DNA from: JAGLCY01 sp965369705
GTDB lineage: Bacteria > Krumholzibacteriota > Krumholzibacteriia > LZORAL124-64-63
Length of the DNA stretch: 29,913 bases
Assembly: GCA_965369705.1 (NCBI GenBank)
Contig: CBDURF010000020.1
Span: forward strand, 1 to 29,913
Direction of reading: 5' to 3'
Below the pieces are notes generated by a model. It saw only the letters and a program-made list of their open reading frames with translations, was not told where the DNA came from and did not search any database. How positions within the stretch are numbered: position 1 is the stretch's first letter; the number at the start of each line of letters is the position of its first letter. This document shows, in pieces, positions 23,532 to 29,913 of this stretch. Both the position numbers and the translations under genes were made by a program.

Positions 23532-24238
23532 ACGGATCCGCCGAAAGGCCCCTGATTTCCGTCAAGGATCTGCATAAGATCTACCAGGTCGGCATGCAGA
23601 CCGTGCCTGCGGTCCAGGGCATCGATCTGGTGGTGAGCCGCGGAGAACACCTGGCTATCATGGGTTCGAGCGGTTCGGGGAAATCCACCCTGATGAACAT
23701 GCTGGGTTGCCTGGACACGCCGACCCGGGGCACATATTACCTCAACGGCACGGAGGTGAGCACCCTCAGTGACGACCAGCTGGCGGAGATCCGCAACCGG
23801 GAGATCGGTTTCGTCTTTCAGACCTTCAACCTGCTGCCCCGCAGCACGGCGGCCCAGAACGTCGAGTTGCCCTTGATCTACGCGGGCGTAAAGGCCGGTG
23901 TCCGGGCCGAGCGGGTCGCCGCGGCTCTCGAAGCGGTGGGTTTGACCGATCGGCGGGCCCACAAACCCAACGAACTGTCCGGCGGCCAGCGACAGCGGGT
24001 GGCCATCGCCCGGGCCCTGGTCAACAATCCGTCGCTGCTTCTCGCGGACGAGCCCACCGGCAACCTGGATTCGACGACCAGCGAGGAGATCATGCTGATC
24101 CTCGACGGTCTCAACGCCAAGGGCCACACGGTGATCATCGTCACCCACGAAGAGGAGATCGCGGGCCGCTGCCGGCGGGTGCTCCGGCTTCACGACGGCC
24201 GTATCGTCAGCGACAAGATCCAGGCTCCCTTGTCCTGA
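23528..24238 (+). CDS. ABC transporter ATPase, MacB/LolD type
   Basis: A 236-residue stand-alone ATPase with Walker A (46-54, GSSGSGKST), the Q-loop in GFVFQTFNLLPRSTAAQNVELPL (94-116), signature LSGGQ (150-154), Walker B LLLADEPTGNLD (170-181) and the switch histidine H207. The QTFNLLP and ADEPTGNLD wording is characteristic of the MacB/LolD/FtsE branch, which drives mechanotransmission permeases rather than simple importers. It overlaps the tolC-like gene by 4 nt, suggesting a MacAB-TolC-like export system. Its permease and adaptor must be encoded elsewhere: the following gene is a rhomboid protease 141 bp away. Confidence 0.93.
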   Translation: MNGSAERPLISVKDLHKIYQVGMQTVPAVQGIDLVVSRGEHLAIMGSSGSGKSTLMNMLGCLDTPTRGTYYLNGTEVSTLSDDQLAEIRNREIGFVFQTFNLLPRSTAAQNVELPLIYAGVKAGVRAERVAAALEAVGLTDRRAHKPNELSGGQRQRVAIARALVNNPSLLLADEPTGNLDSTTSEEIMLILDGLNAKGHTVIIVTHEEEIAGRCRRVLRLHDGRIVSDKIQAPLS

Positions 24239-24379
24239 AGGCCATCCTCCGACGGTTCAAGTCGGGCGGGATCCGGTCGAAATACCCCACACAAGCCCGA
24301 ATACCGGCTGATGTTTCTTTCCGAGACCTGCAGCCCATAATACCGGTGCGGCCTCTGGCTGGGACCGCGGAGCCTACGG

Positions 24380-25648
24380 ATGTATTTCTTCTATTTCTAT
24401 CCTCTGGGACTGGATCGCCGTCGGACGCGACTCCCGGTGTTGTCCGGTTTACTGATGGCGTCGATGGTCGTTGCCTTCCTGTGGGTCCGGTATTTCCCCG
24501 ACCGGGGACCCTGTTCGCCCTATGAACTGGTCTTCCAGCCGGGCAGCGGTTCGCCCCTGACCGCGCTCACCGCCATCTTTCTGCACGGGAGCTGGATGCA
24601 TCTGTTGGGCAACCTTCTGTATCTCCAGGTTTTTGGACCACCTTTGGAGGACCGGCTGGGACACGGGAAATTCCTGATATATTTCCTGATCATGGGCGTG
24701 GGCGGGAACCTGGTCCATGGCCTGACTTCGGCATTGGACTTGCTCGGGCAGGGTGGATCAGGAGTGATGGGGGCTTCCGGCGCCATTGCCGGTCTGTTGG
24801 CGTTCTCCCTCCTCCGCTTCTACGACGCCAGGGTGGAGGTGGCCTGGTGGGTGCTGGCGCCGCTGGGCGGACACAACAAGGCGGGCCGGTCCCGGATTCC
24901 CCTGGCCGCCGCGGTGGGTTTCTGGCTTCTGCTGCAGGTCGTTCAGGCTCTTCTGGCGACCGAAACCGGCGCCAACGTTTCCTTCGGGGCCCACTTCGGC
25001 GGGTTTGCTCTGGGTCTGGCCCTGGCCTTTCTGATGGGCGGACTGGAAGCCGGTCGGACCGAAGCGGTCGGTGCTCGCGCCGGGCGGTATTTCCAGGCCG
25101 GGCAGTTCCACGCCGCGGTGGGCGCCTGGACCGAGTACCTGGTCCGGTCACCGGGGGATCTGACAGCACGGCTCGAACTGGCCCGAGCCCAGAAGCTGTG
25201 CCGCCATGACGGGAAGTCGTCGGACAATTTTCGGCGGGTCTTCCAGATCCTGCTGGAGGCCGGCCGGATTCCCGAGGCTCTGGAGGTCTTCGAGGAGGCC
25301 AGCCGCGGATTGGACGGCCACTGGCTGGCGCCTGCGGACCTGGCCAAGGCGGCCTACTACAAGGAGAAGCAACTCGACTACACGGGAGCCCTGAAAGCTT
25401 ACCGCCAACTCCACGAGGCGTATCCCGATCATCCAGAGGGCCAACGGGCCCTGGTCCGGGTCATCGTCCTGTACCACGGCAAGGTGGCGGACTCCGACCA
25501 GGCCCGTCAGTGGCTGCGACGAGCCCGCTATCAGATGCCTCCCGGAAGCTGGCGGGAGTATCTGGAAAGGGAGTTCAGGATGGAAGAAGAGCCGCGTGAA
25601 GCTGTTCCGGAAGGCTCTGCGGCAGGTCACCCGTCACGAGAATCCTGA
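24380..25648 (+). CDS. Rhomboid family intramembrane serine protease with C-terminal TPR-like region
   Basis: A 422-residue protein. The N-terminal rhomboid domain (about 1-222, six membrane segments) carries the HGSWMHLLGNLLYL motif (H69, H74, N78), the catalytic serine S133 in GASGAIAG, and the catalytic histidine H205 in GAHFGGFALG; the Ser-His dyad is intact, so it is probably active. The soluble tail (about 228-395) looks helical and TPR-like, with ARAGRYFQAGQFHAAVGAWT, AGRIPEALEVFEEA and LDYTGALKAYRQLHEAYPDHP. It may recruit substrates or partners. ATG 24380 follows GGAG at 24369-24372. The 3' end overlaps the convergent aspartokinase gene by 74 bp. Physiological substrates are unknown. 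Confidence 0.9.
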   Translation: MYFFYFYPLGLDRRRTRLPVLSGLLMASMVVAFLWVRYFPDRGPCSPYELVFQPGSGSPLTALTAIFLHGSWMHLLGNLLYLQVFGPPLEDRLGHGKFLIYFLIMGVGGNLVHGLTSALDLLGQGGSGVMGASGAIAGLLAFSLLRFYDARVEVAWWVLAPLGGHNKAGRSRIPLAAAVGFWLLLQVVQALLATETGANVSFGAHFGGFALGLALAFLMGGLEAGRTEAVGARAGRYFQAGQFHAAVGAWTEYLVRSPGDLTARLELARAQKLCRHDGKSSDNFRRVFQILLEAGRIPEALEVFEEASRGLDGHWLAPADLAKAAYYKEKQLDYTGALKAYRQLHEAYPDHPEGQRALVRVIVLYHGKVADSDQARQWLRRARYQMPPGSWREYLEREFRMEEEPREAVPEGSAAGHPSRES

Positions 25649-26843
25649 GCGCCGAGCCGTCGGCGCGCATCCGCCACGGGGGGCAGCCAAAATCACGCAG
25701 CAGGTCGGAAACGTGCCGCTGGACCTCGAGCCAGCTGTCGGGCCTGCCGCCTGCCAGGCTGATGCATCCCAGATCATCCTGCCAGACTACCGTTCCTTTG
25801 ACCGGACCGGTGGTCGGCTCCAACGCCTCACGCAAACCGTCGAGGGCCGCTCCCCGGGCCAGGACCTCCCAACGAAAGCCCTCCCCGCTGTCGAGCCATT
25901 CCGCGACCGTGTCTGACGGGTCGATCCTGTCCAGGAGAAGGTCGCGCCACCGCCGGCCCAACTGGTCGTCGTCGGTGGCCAGCCGGAGCCTGGTGATGTT
26001 GCGATCCACGTTCATCACAAGGGGTCGGTAGCGCATCTCGCGCTGGCAGGGGCCGGGTGCGTGACCGGGATCTGGAACGGCGGGGGCCGCGGGGCCGATG
26101 GTCGTGCCGGGACCGTCGTGAAGACTGGAGCGCACGGAGAGAGGGACCTTGTGAACCGCGGCGTATTCCACGGCCCTGATGTGAACGACGCCGCAGCCGG
26201 AGGAAGCTATCTGGCGCATCTCGTCCCAGCTCAATTTTTCATGACGACGGGCGTCGGTCACCAGGCGGGGGTCGGCGCTCATGACGCCGTCGACATCCTT
26301 GAGGATTTCACATCGGACGGCCCCGAGAGCCGCCGCCAAAGCAACCGCTGTCGTGTCGCTGCCGCCGCGGCCGAGGGTGGTGATCTCCCGCTCGCGGCTG
26401 ACTCCCTGAAATCCGGCGACCACCACCGTGAAGCCGGCGGCCAGGGATTCGCGTACCCTGTCGCCCTTGACCTCGAGAATCCGGGCGTCGTTGTGGCTGT
26501 TGTCGGTGATGATCCCGCACTGGCTCCCGGTGTAGCTGATGGCCGGGCAACCTTCGCCCGCCAGGGCCATCGACAGCAGGCTCATGGTGATGCGTTCGCC
26601 GACCGAGAGCAGCATGTCCAACTCCCGGCGGGGAGGGGAAGGGTTGGTTCGGTGGGCCAGATCGGTGAGCTCGTCGGTGGTCTTGCCCATGGCGCTGACC
26701 ACGACCACCACCTGGTGGCCCTGGTCGCGAGCCCGGCGGATATCCTTGGCGACGGCCTGGATCCGGTCGATGTCGGCGAGGCTGGATCCGCCGTATTTTC
26801 GGACCAGGACACTTCCGGCGGGGTTGGGGCTGGGATTGGTCAA
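25575..26843 (-). CDS. lysC: Aspartate kinase (aspartokinase)
   Basis: Phosphorylates aspartate as the first step to lysine, threonine, methionine and diaminopimelate. In the 422-residue product, KYGGSS (16-21) is the amino-acid kinase start motif, followed by LLSVGERITMSLLSMAL, the ATP/aspartate loop TLGRGGSDTTAVALAAALGA, KDVDGVMSADPR, and a C-terminal part in the place of the ACT regulatory domains, where VMNVDRNITRLRLAT can be seen. The ACT region is divergent, so feedback control by lysine or threonine is uncertain. No ATG is available. I prefer TTG at 26843 because AAAGGA lies 6 nt upstream; TTG at 26858 is the alternative (5 more residues). It is the only minus-strand gene, divergent from radC and overlapping the rhomboid gene at its 3' end. 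Confidence 0.9.
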   Translation of the reverse strand: MTNPSPNPAGSVLVRKYGGSSLADIDRIQAVAKDIRRARDQGHQVVVVVSAMGKTTDELTDLAHRTNPSPPRRELDMLLSVGERITMSLLSMALAGEGCPAISYTGSQCGIITDNSHNDARILEVKGDRVRESLAAGFTVVVAGFQGVSREREITTLGRGGSDTTAVALAAALGAVRCEILKDVDGVMSADPRLVTDARRHEKLSWDEMRQIASSGCGVVHIRAVEYAAVHKVPLSVRSSLHDGPGTTIGPAAPAVPDPGHAPGPCQREMRYRPLVMNVDRNITRLRLATDDDQLGRRWRDLLLDRIDPSDTVAEWLDSGEGFRWEVLARGAALDGLREALEPTTGPVKGTVVWQDDLGCISLAGGRPDSWLEVQRHVSDLLRDFGCPPWRMRADGSALRILVTGDLPQSLPEQLHAALLPS

Positions 26844-26849
26844 ATCTGA

Positions 26850-26863
26850 TCCTTTCAAAAGGA
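26850..26863. promoter_or_regulatory. Palindrome covering the aspartokinase ribosome site
   Basis: TCCTTT-CA-AAAGGA is a perfect 6-bp inverted repeat with a 2-nt spacer in the lysC/radC divergent region. On the minus strand its second arm is the presumed ribosome site AAAGGA. It could be an operator or a weak hairpin affecting translation. Confidence 0.35.
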
Positions 26864-26932
26864 ATCCGACCAGAAACGGGGTAGCCGGCCCGAAATCGAG
26901 GTGACGTCCGGCGCTCCTCAGGACAGGAAATC

Positions 26933-27670
26933 ATGTTCAAAAGCAATAAGATAGTCCAAAATAGGGTTCCGTCCCGCCCTGCTTCGCGACCGGCCTTTGG
27001 ATCGGAGGAGCGTGACCGGGAATGGCGGCTGGGACGGTTTGGACCCGAAGGGCTGACCGATCGGGAACTGATTTCCTGCGTGCTGGGTCCGGGCGGCCGG
27101 ATTTCCGCCGTCGAAACGGCCCGAAGGTTGCTTGAATCCTACCCGGGACTGGGGGAACTGGCGGCCGAACGCCCGGCGTCCCTGGCCCAGGGTTTTGGCC
27201 TCGGGCCGGTGCGGATCATGCGGTTGCTGGCGGCTTTCGAACTGGGATTCAGGGCCGGCGGCCCCCCGCGGAGGGCCGGATTCGCCGTTCGTAGTCCCGT
27301 GGATGTCCATCCGTTGCTGAGGGAAGAATTTCGCGGTCTTGACAGGGAGAGATTCCTTGCGCTTTATCTCGATACGAGGCATCGTGTCGCGGCGGCCGAA
27401 ACGGTCTCCATCGGGTCGTTGAACGCCTCTCTGGTCCATCCCCGGGAAGTGTTCAAACCCGCCGTCGCGATGTCGGCGGCCGCGGTCATCGTGGCGCACA
27501 ATCATCCCTCGGGCGACCCCAGCCCAAGCGGTGACGACCTGGATCTGACGGCCCGGCTTGACCGGTGCGGAGATCTGCTGGGTATTGCACTATTGGACCA
27601 CCTCGTGGTGGGTGACGAGGAAATCATCAGCATCAGGGAATATGGTTGGCCGAAATCTCCCCTTGAATGA
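26933..27670 (+). CDS. radC: RadC family protein (JAB/MPN+ domain)
   Basis: A 245-residue RadC protein, slightly longer than usual because of a basic N-terminal stretch. It has a helix-hairpin-helix-like N-terminal region (about 40-108, LTDRELISCVLGPGG) and a C-terminal JAB/MPN+ domain with the metal-site motif HNHPSGDPSPSGDD (189-202; H189, H191, S199, D202) and upstream glutamate in REEFRGLDRERF. All expected metal ligands are present. Biochemical function of RadC remains unsettled despite the DNA-repair name. ATG 26933 follows a weak AGGA-type site. It is followed 34 nt later by mreB, a radC-mreBCD order also known in Bacillus. Confidence 0.93.
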   Translation: MFKSNKIVQNRVPSRPASRPAFGSEERDREWRLGRFGPEGLTDRELISCVLGPGGRISAVETARRLLESYPGLGELAAERPASLAQGFGLGPVRIMRLLAAFELGFRAGGPPRRAGFAVRSPVDVHPLLREEFRGLDRERFLALYLDTRHRVAAAETVSIGSLNASLVHPREVFKPAVAMSAAAVIVAHNHPSGDPSPSGDDLDLTARLDRCGDLLGIALLDHLVVGDEEIISIREYGWPKSPLE

Positions 27671-27704
27671 TTCGGCGCGGCCCTTCCGGAAGGATTCGGA
27701 AAAA

Positions 27705-28739
27705 ATGTTCAAACGTCTCCAGGGGATTTTCACCAACGACATTGCCATCGACCTCGGGACCGCCAACACTTTGGTGTACATCAAGGGCAAGGGCATTGTC
27801 CTGAACCAGCCTTCGGTCGTTTCGCTGGACAAGGACACGGGCAAGGTCTATGCGGTCGGCGCCGAGGCCAAGGCCATGCTGGGCAAGACTCCCGACCGGA
27901 TTTCCGCCATCCGGCCCATGAAGGACGGCGTGATCGCCGACTTCGAGGTCACCGAGTACATGCTGCGGGAGTTCATCAAGATCGCCCAGAAGAAGCGCCA
28001 CTTCATCGCTCCGCGGATCGTGATCTGCGTGCCATCGGGCATCACAGAAGTTGAGAAAAGGGCCGTGCGCGACAGCGCCAAGCACGCCGGCGCCCGTGAA
28101 GTATTCCTGGTTGCCGAACCCATGGCGGCGGCCATCGGTGTCGGACTGCCCGTGGATCAACCCAGCGGCAACATGATCATCGACGTTGGGGGGGGGACCA
28201 CGGAAATCGCGGTCATCGCGCTGAACGGCATCGTTTGCGACACCAGCATTCGGGTCGGCGGGGACGAGATGGACGAAGCCATCGTCAACTACATCAAAAA
28301 GAACCACAACCTGCTGATCGGCGACCAAACCGCCGAGAATATCAAGAAGACCATCGGCTCGGCCTATAAATTCGACGAAGAGCGGGAGATGGAGGTCAAA
28401 GGACTGTACCAGGTCTCGGGCGTGCCCAAGACCCTGAAGATTTCCTCGATGGAGATCCGCGAGGCCATGATAGAACCCATCCAGGCCATCTGCGATGCTC
28501 TTAAGCAGTCGTTGGAACAGACCCCTCCCGAACTGGCCGCGGACATCAAGGACCGCGGCATCGTGCTCACCGGCGGCGGTGCCCTGCTCAAGGGACTACC
28601 GGAACTTTTGCGTGATCAGACGGACCTGCCCATCAACCTCATGGATGACCCCCTCTTCTGTGTGGTGTTGGGAACAGGCAAGATCCTGGACGATTTTGAA
28701 CGCTACCGGCCGGTCATCATGCGGAGCGGCCGGAACTAA
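27705..28739 (+). CDS. mreB: Rod shape-determining protein MreB
   Basis: The bacterial actin that organises lateral cell-wall synthesis, 344 residues, full length. Actin-fold motifs are intact: phosphate 1 IDLGTANTLVY (15-25), VCVPSGITEVEKRAV, phosphate 2 IIDVGGGTTEIAV, GGDEMDEAIV and the adenosine motif LTGGGALLKGLPEL. The open frame extends to 27558 inside radC, but ATG 27705 begins the conserved MFKRLQGIFTNDIAIDLG; GGAAGGA (27688-27694) is the likely ribosome site. It is followed 17 nt later by mreC. Its presence implies a rod-like cell. Confidence 0.98.
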   Translation: MFKRLQGIFTNDIAIDLGTANTLVYIKGKGIVLNQPSVVSLDKDTGKVYAVGAEAKAMLGKTPDRISAIRPMKDGVIADFEVTEYMLREFIKIAQKKRHFIAPRIVICVPSGITEVEKRAVRDSAKHAGAREVFLVAEPMAAAIGVGLPVDQPSGNMIIDVGGGTTEIAVIALNGIVCDTSIRVGGDEMDEAIVNYIKKNHNLLIGDQTAENIKKTIGSAYKFDEEREMEVKGLYQVSGVPKTLKISSMEIREAMIEPIQAICDALKQSLEQTPPELAADIKDRGIVLTGGGALLKGLPELLRDQTDLPINLMDDPLFCVVLGTGKILDDFERYRPVIMRSGRN

Positions 28740-28756
28740 AGAGTGGGCCCCAATTC

Positions 28757-29611
28757 ATGATGGGCAAATCTTTCAGCTTTCCCCTGCGGGGCGAGATTCT
28801 GACCCTGGTGGTCTGTGTCGCCCTTTCCGTGACCCTGATGATCCTGCCGTCCGACACCCGGATCCTCGTGGCCGACCGCCTCGGCCTCGTGCTGACGTCA
28901 CCCTATTGGCGGGTGCGGGATTTCGGACAGGACGTGTTTCGGATCCGGGACGACAATGCCTGGCTCAAGAATCGGGTGGCCGAACTGGAGCTTCTGGCCG
29001 CAACCGGTGAACGCATGCAGGCTGATGTGGGCCGCATGGCCGGTCCCGCCCTGGACCCCGGATACGATGGTGATCTGGTGCCCTGCCGCGTGGTCATGCG
29101 GCAGCGTGCCCGGTTCGCCACCATGATCAAGGTCCACAGTTTGATTCCGGTGGCCTGGCGGCCCTGGCAACCGGTGATATCCAGTGCCGGCTACCTGGGT
29201 CGGTTGCGCTCGGTGGTCAACGACCGGGAGGCCTGGGTGGAACTCTTGACGGCCCCCGACTTCGCGCTGGGGATCGAGATCGAAAGGACGGGACTCCTTG
29301 GTGTGTTGCGGCCCCGGGGCGACCGTTTCGTGGTGGAGATGATCGGCCGGGACGAAGACGTACAACCCGGGGATACCGTCATCACCTCGGGCATCGCGGA
29401 GATTCGGGAGGGAGCCGCCGACCCGGGCGGCGTGGCCCTGACCCCGCGGGGCTTTCCGGTCGGCACCATCGTGGAGGTATCTTCACCTTCGGACCAGATC
29501 TTCAAACGGATCGTGGTCGATCCCTCCGCTTCCTTCGATTTCAACGAAACGGTGTTCGTCGTCACGCCGCTGGCTCCGGGGCCCGGGATCGAACCGGGAG
29601 GGGCGCCGTGA
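28757..29611 (+). CDS. mreC: Rod shape-determining protein MreC
   Basis: Periplasmic scaffold of the elongasome, 284 residues: a membrane anchor (about 13-31), a coiled-coil-like segment (about 60-90) and the two beta-barrel lobes, with PVISSAGYLGRL (139-150) and the C-terminal GDTVITSG and GFPVGTIVEV motifs typical of MreC. Two adjacent ATG codons (28757, 28760) are possible starts; the ribosome site is weak, suggesting coupling to mreB. Its stop overlaps the GTG start of mreD by 4 nt. Confidence 0.95.
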   Translation: MMGKSFSFPLRGEILTLVVCVALSVTLMILPSDTRILVADRLGLVLTSPYWRVRDFGQDVFRIRDDNAWLKNRVAELELLAATGERMQADVGRMAGPALDPGYDGDLVPCRVVMRQRARFATMIKVHSLIPVAWRPWQPVISSAGYLGRLRSVVNDREAWVELLTAPDFALGIEIERTGLLGVLRPRGDRFVVEMIGRDEDVQPGDTVITSGIAEIREGAADPGGVALTPRGFPVGTIVEVSSPSDQIFKRIVVDPSASFDFNETVFVVTPLAPGPGIEPGGAP

Positions 29612-29913
29612 GGCAATATCTGCGCTTGGTCCTTCTCTGCTTGGCGATAGCCTTCGTGGGCGGCACCATGGTGGGACCCCTGATCGCGATCGGAGGCGTG
29701 GCGCCTGATTTCACGATCATCGCCCTGGTCATCCTGGCCCTGGCCGCCGGCCCCGGTCCCGGCACCGTCGGCGGTTTCCTGCTCGGGTTGGTTCAGGACC
29801 TATCCAGCCCGAGCCTGCTGGGGGTGCAGGCTCTCTGCAAGACGGGGCTGGGTTTCGGGCTCGGCAGGCTGCGGGGAAGGCTGGTCCACGGGATGCCGTT
29901 GGTTGAGGGCACC
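29608..29913 (+). CDS. mreD: Rod shape-determining protein MreD, N-terminal part (truncated by window edge)
   Basis: The first 102 residues of a hydrophobic membrane protein that begins at GTG 29608 and runs off the window. GGGAGGGG (29596-29603) is a strong ribosome site, and the GTGA overlap couples it to mreC. Membrane segments lie at about 6-30 and 33-65. The MreD-like pattern APDFTIIALVILALAAGP, GFLLGLVQDLSSPSLLG and a following KTGLGFGLGRL is clear. MreD is an integral part of the MreBCD elongation complex. Confidence 0.9.
   Translation, partial: MRQYLRLVLLCLAIAFVGGTMVGPLIAIGGVAPDFTIIALVILALAAGPGPGTVGGFLLGLVQDLSSPSLLGVQALCKTGLGFGLGRLRGRLVHGMPLVEGT

Noticed and set aside
24239..24379. 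Promoter for the rhomboid gene
   Set aside because: CATAAT (24336-24341) is a good -10, but no acceptable -35 lies 16-18 nt upstream. A direct repeat AATACCGG (24300-24307, 24339-24346) is too short to interpret.
26061..26849. Plus-strand open frame (262 codons) opposite aspartokinase
   Set aside because: Aspartokinase motifs on the minus strand are unambiguous; the plus frame shows no domain.

Overview
This window looks like a chromosomal segment of a GC-rich, Gram-negative-type bacterium. It encodes TonB and ExbBD, a TonB-dependent receptor, a PorV/UPF0164-like outer-membrane protein, a secreted protein with a FlgD/T9SS-like C-terminal domain, a GWxTD-family protein, a two-subunit glycine decarboxylase and a TolC-family protein. 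That mix points to the FCB superphylum or a neighbouring candidate phylum such as Krumholzibacteriota, Eisenbacteria or Latescibacterota. The placement is inference from gene content only. No RNA genes, insertion sequences, prophage genes or CRISPR arrays were seen.

Layout. 1-976: 3' end of a UvrA-family ATPase, possibly of the UvrA2-like type. 1115-6301: a tightly packed operon gcvT-gcvH-gcvPA-gcvPB-lipM-like, that is the glycine cleavage system plus an acyltransferase of the kind that loads GcvH. 6347-10041: a promoter followed by a DppB/DppC-type peptide permease pair and one gene with both ATPase domains fused; no substrate-binding protein is present. 10031-17309: an outer-membrane operon framed by a near-consensus promoter and a perfect intrinsic terminator, encoding a TonB-dependent receptor, a 963-residue secreted protein and a PorV-like barrel. 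17417-19063: a GWxTD-family exported protein. 19084-21817: exbB-exbD-exbD-tonB, which would energise receptors such as the one upstream. 21947-24238: tolC-like gene plus a MacB/LolD-type ATPase, without adaptor or permease. 24380-25648: rhomboid protease with a TPR-like tail. 25575-26843 (minus strand): aspartokinase, overlapping the rhomboid gene tail to tail. 26933-29913: radC-mreB-mreC-mreD, the conserved cell-shape cluster, with mreD running off the window.

What stands out. The leaders of the TonB-receptor operon and of the exbB operon appear to share an ordered set of hairpins: a GGTCC/GGACC stem, a short GC hairpin, then a GGCA...TGCC hairpin with CCCCAC in an 8-nt loop. I do not recognise this as a known riboswitch. 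If real, it would be a common RNA control linking a receptor to its energising complex. The second candidate is the receptor/secreted-CTD-protein/PorV-like operon, which resembles a secretion or surface-assembly module. Most other content is conserved housekeeping.
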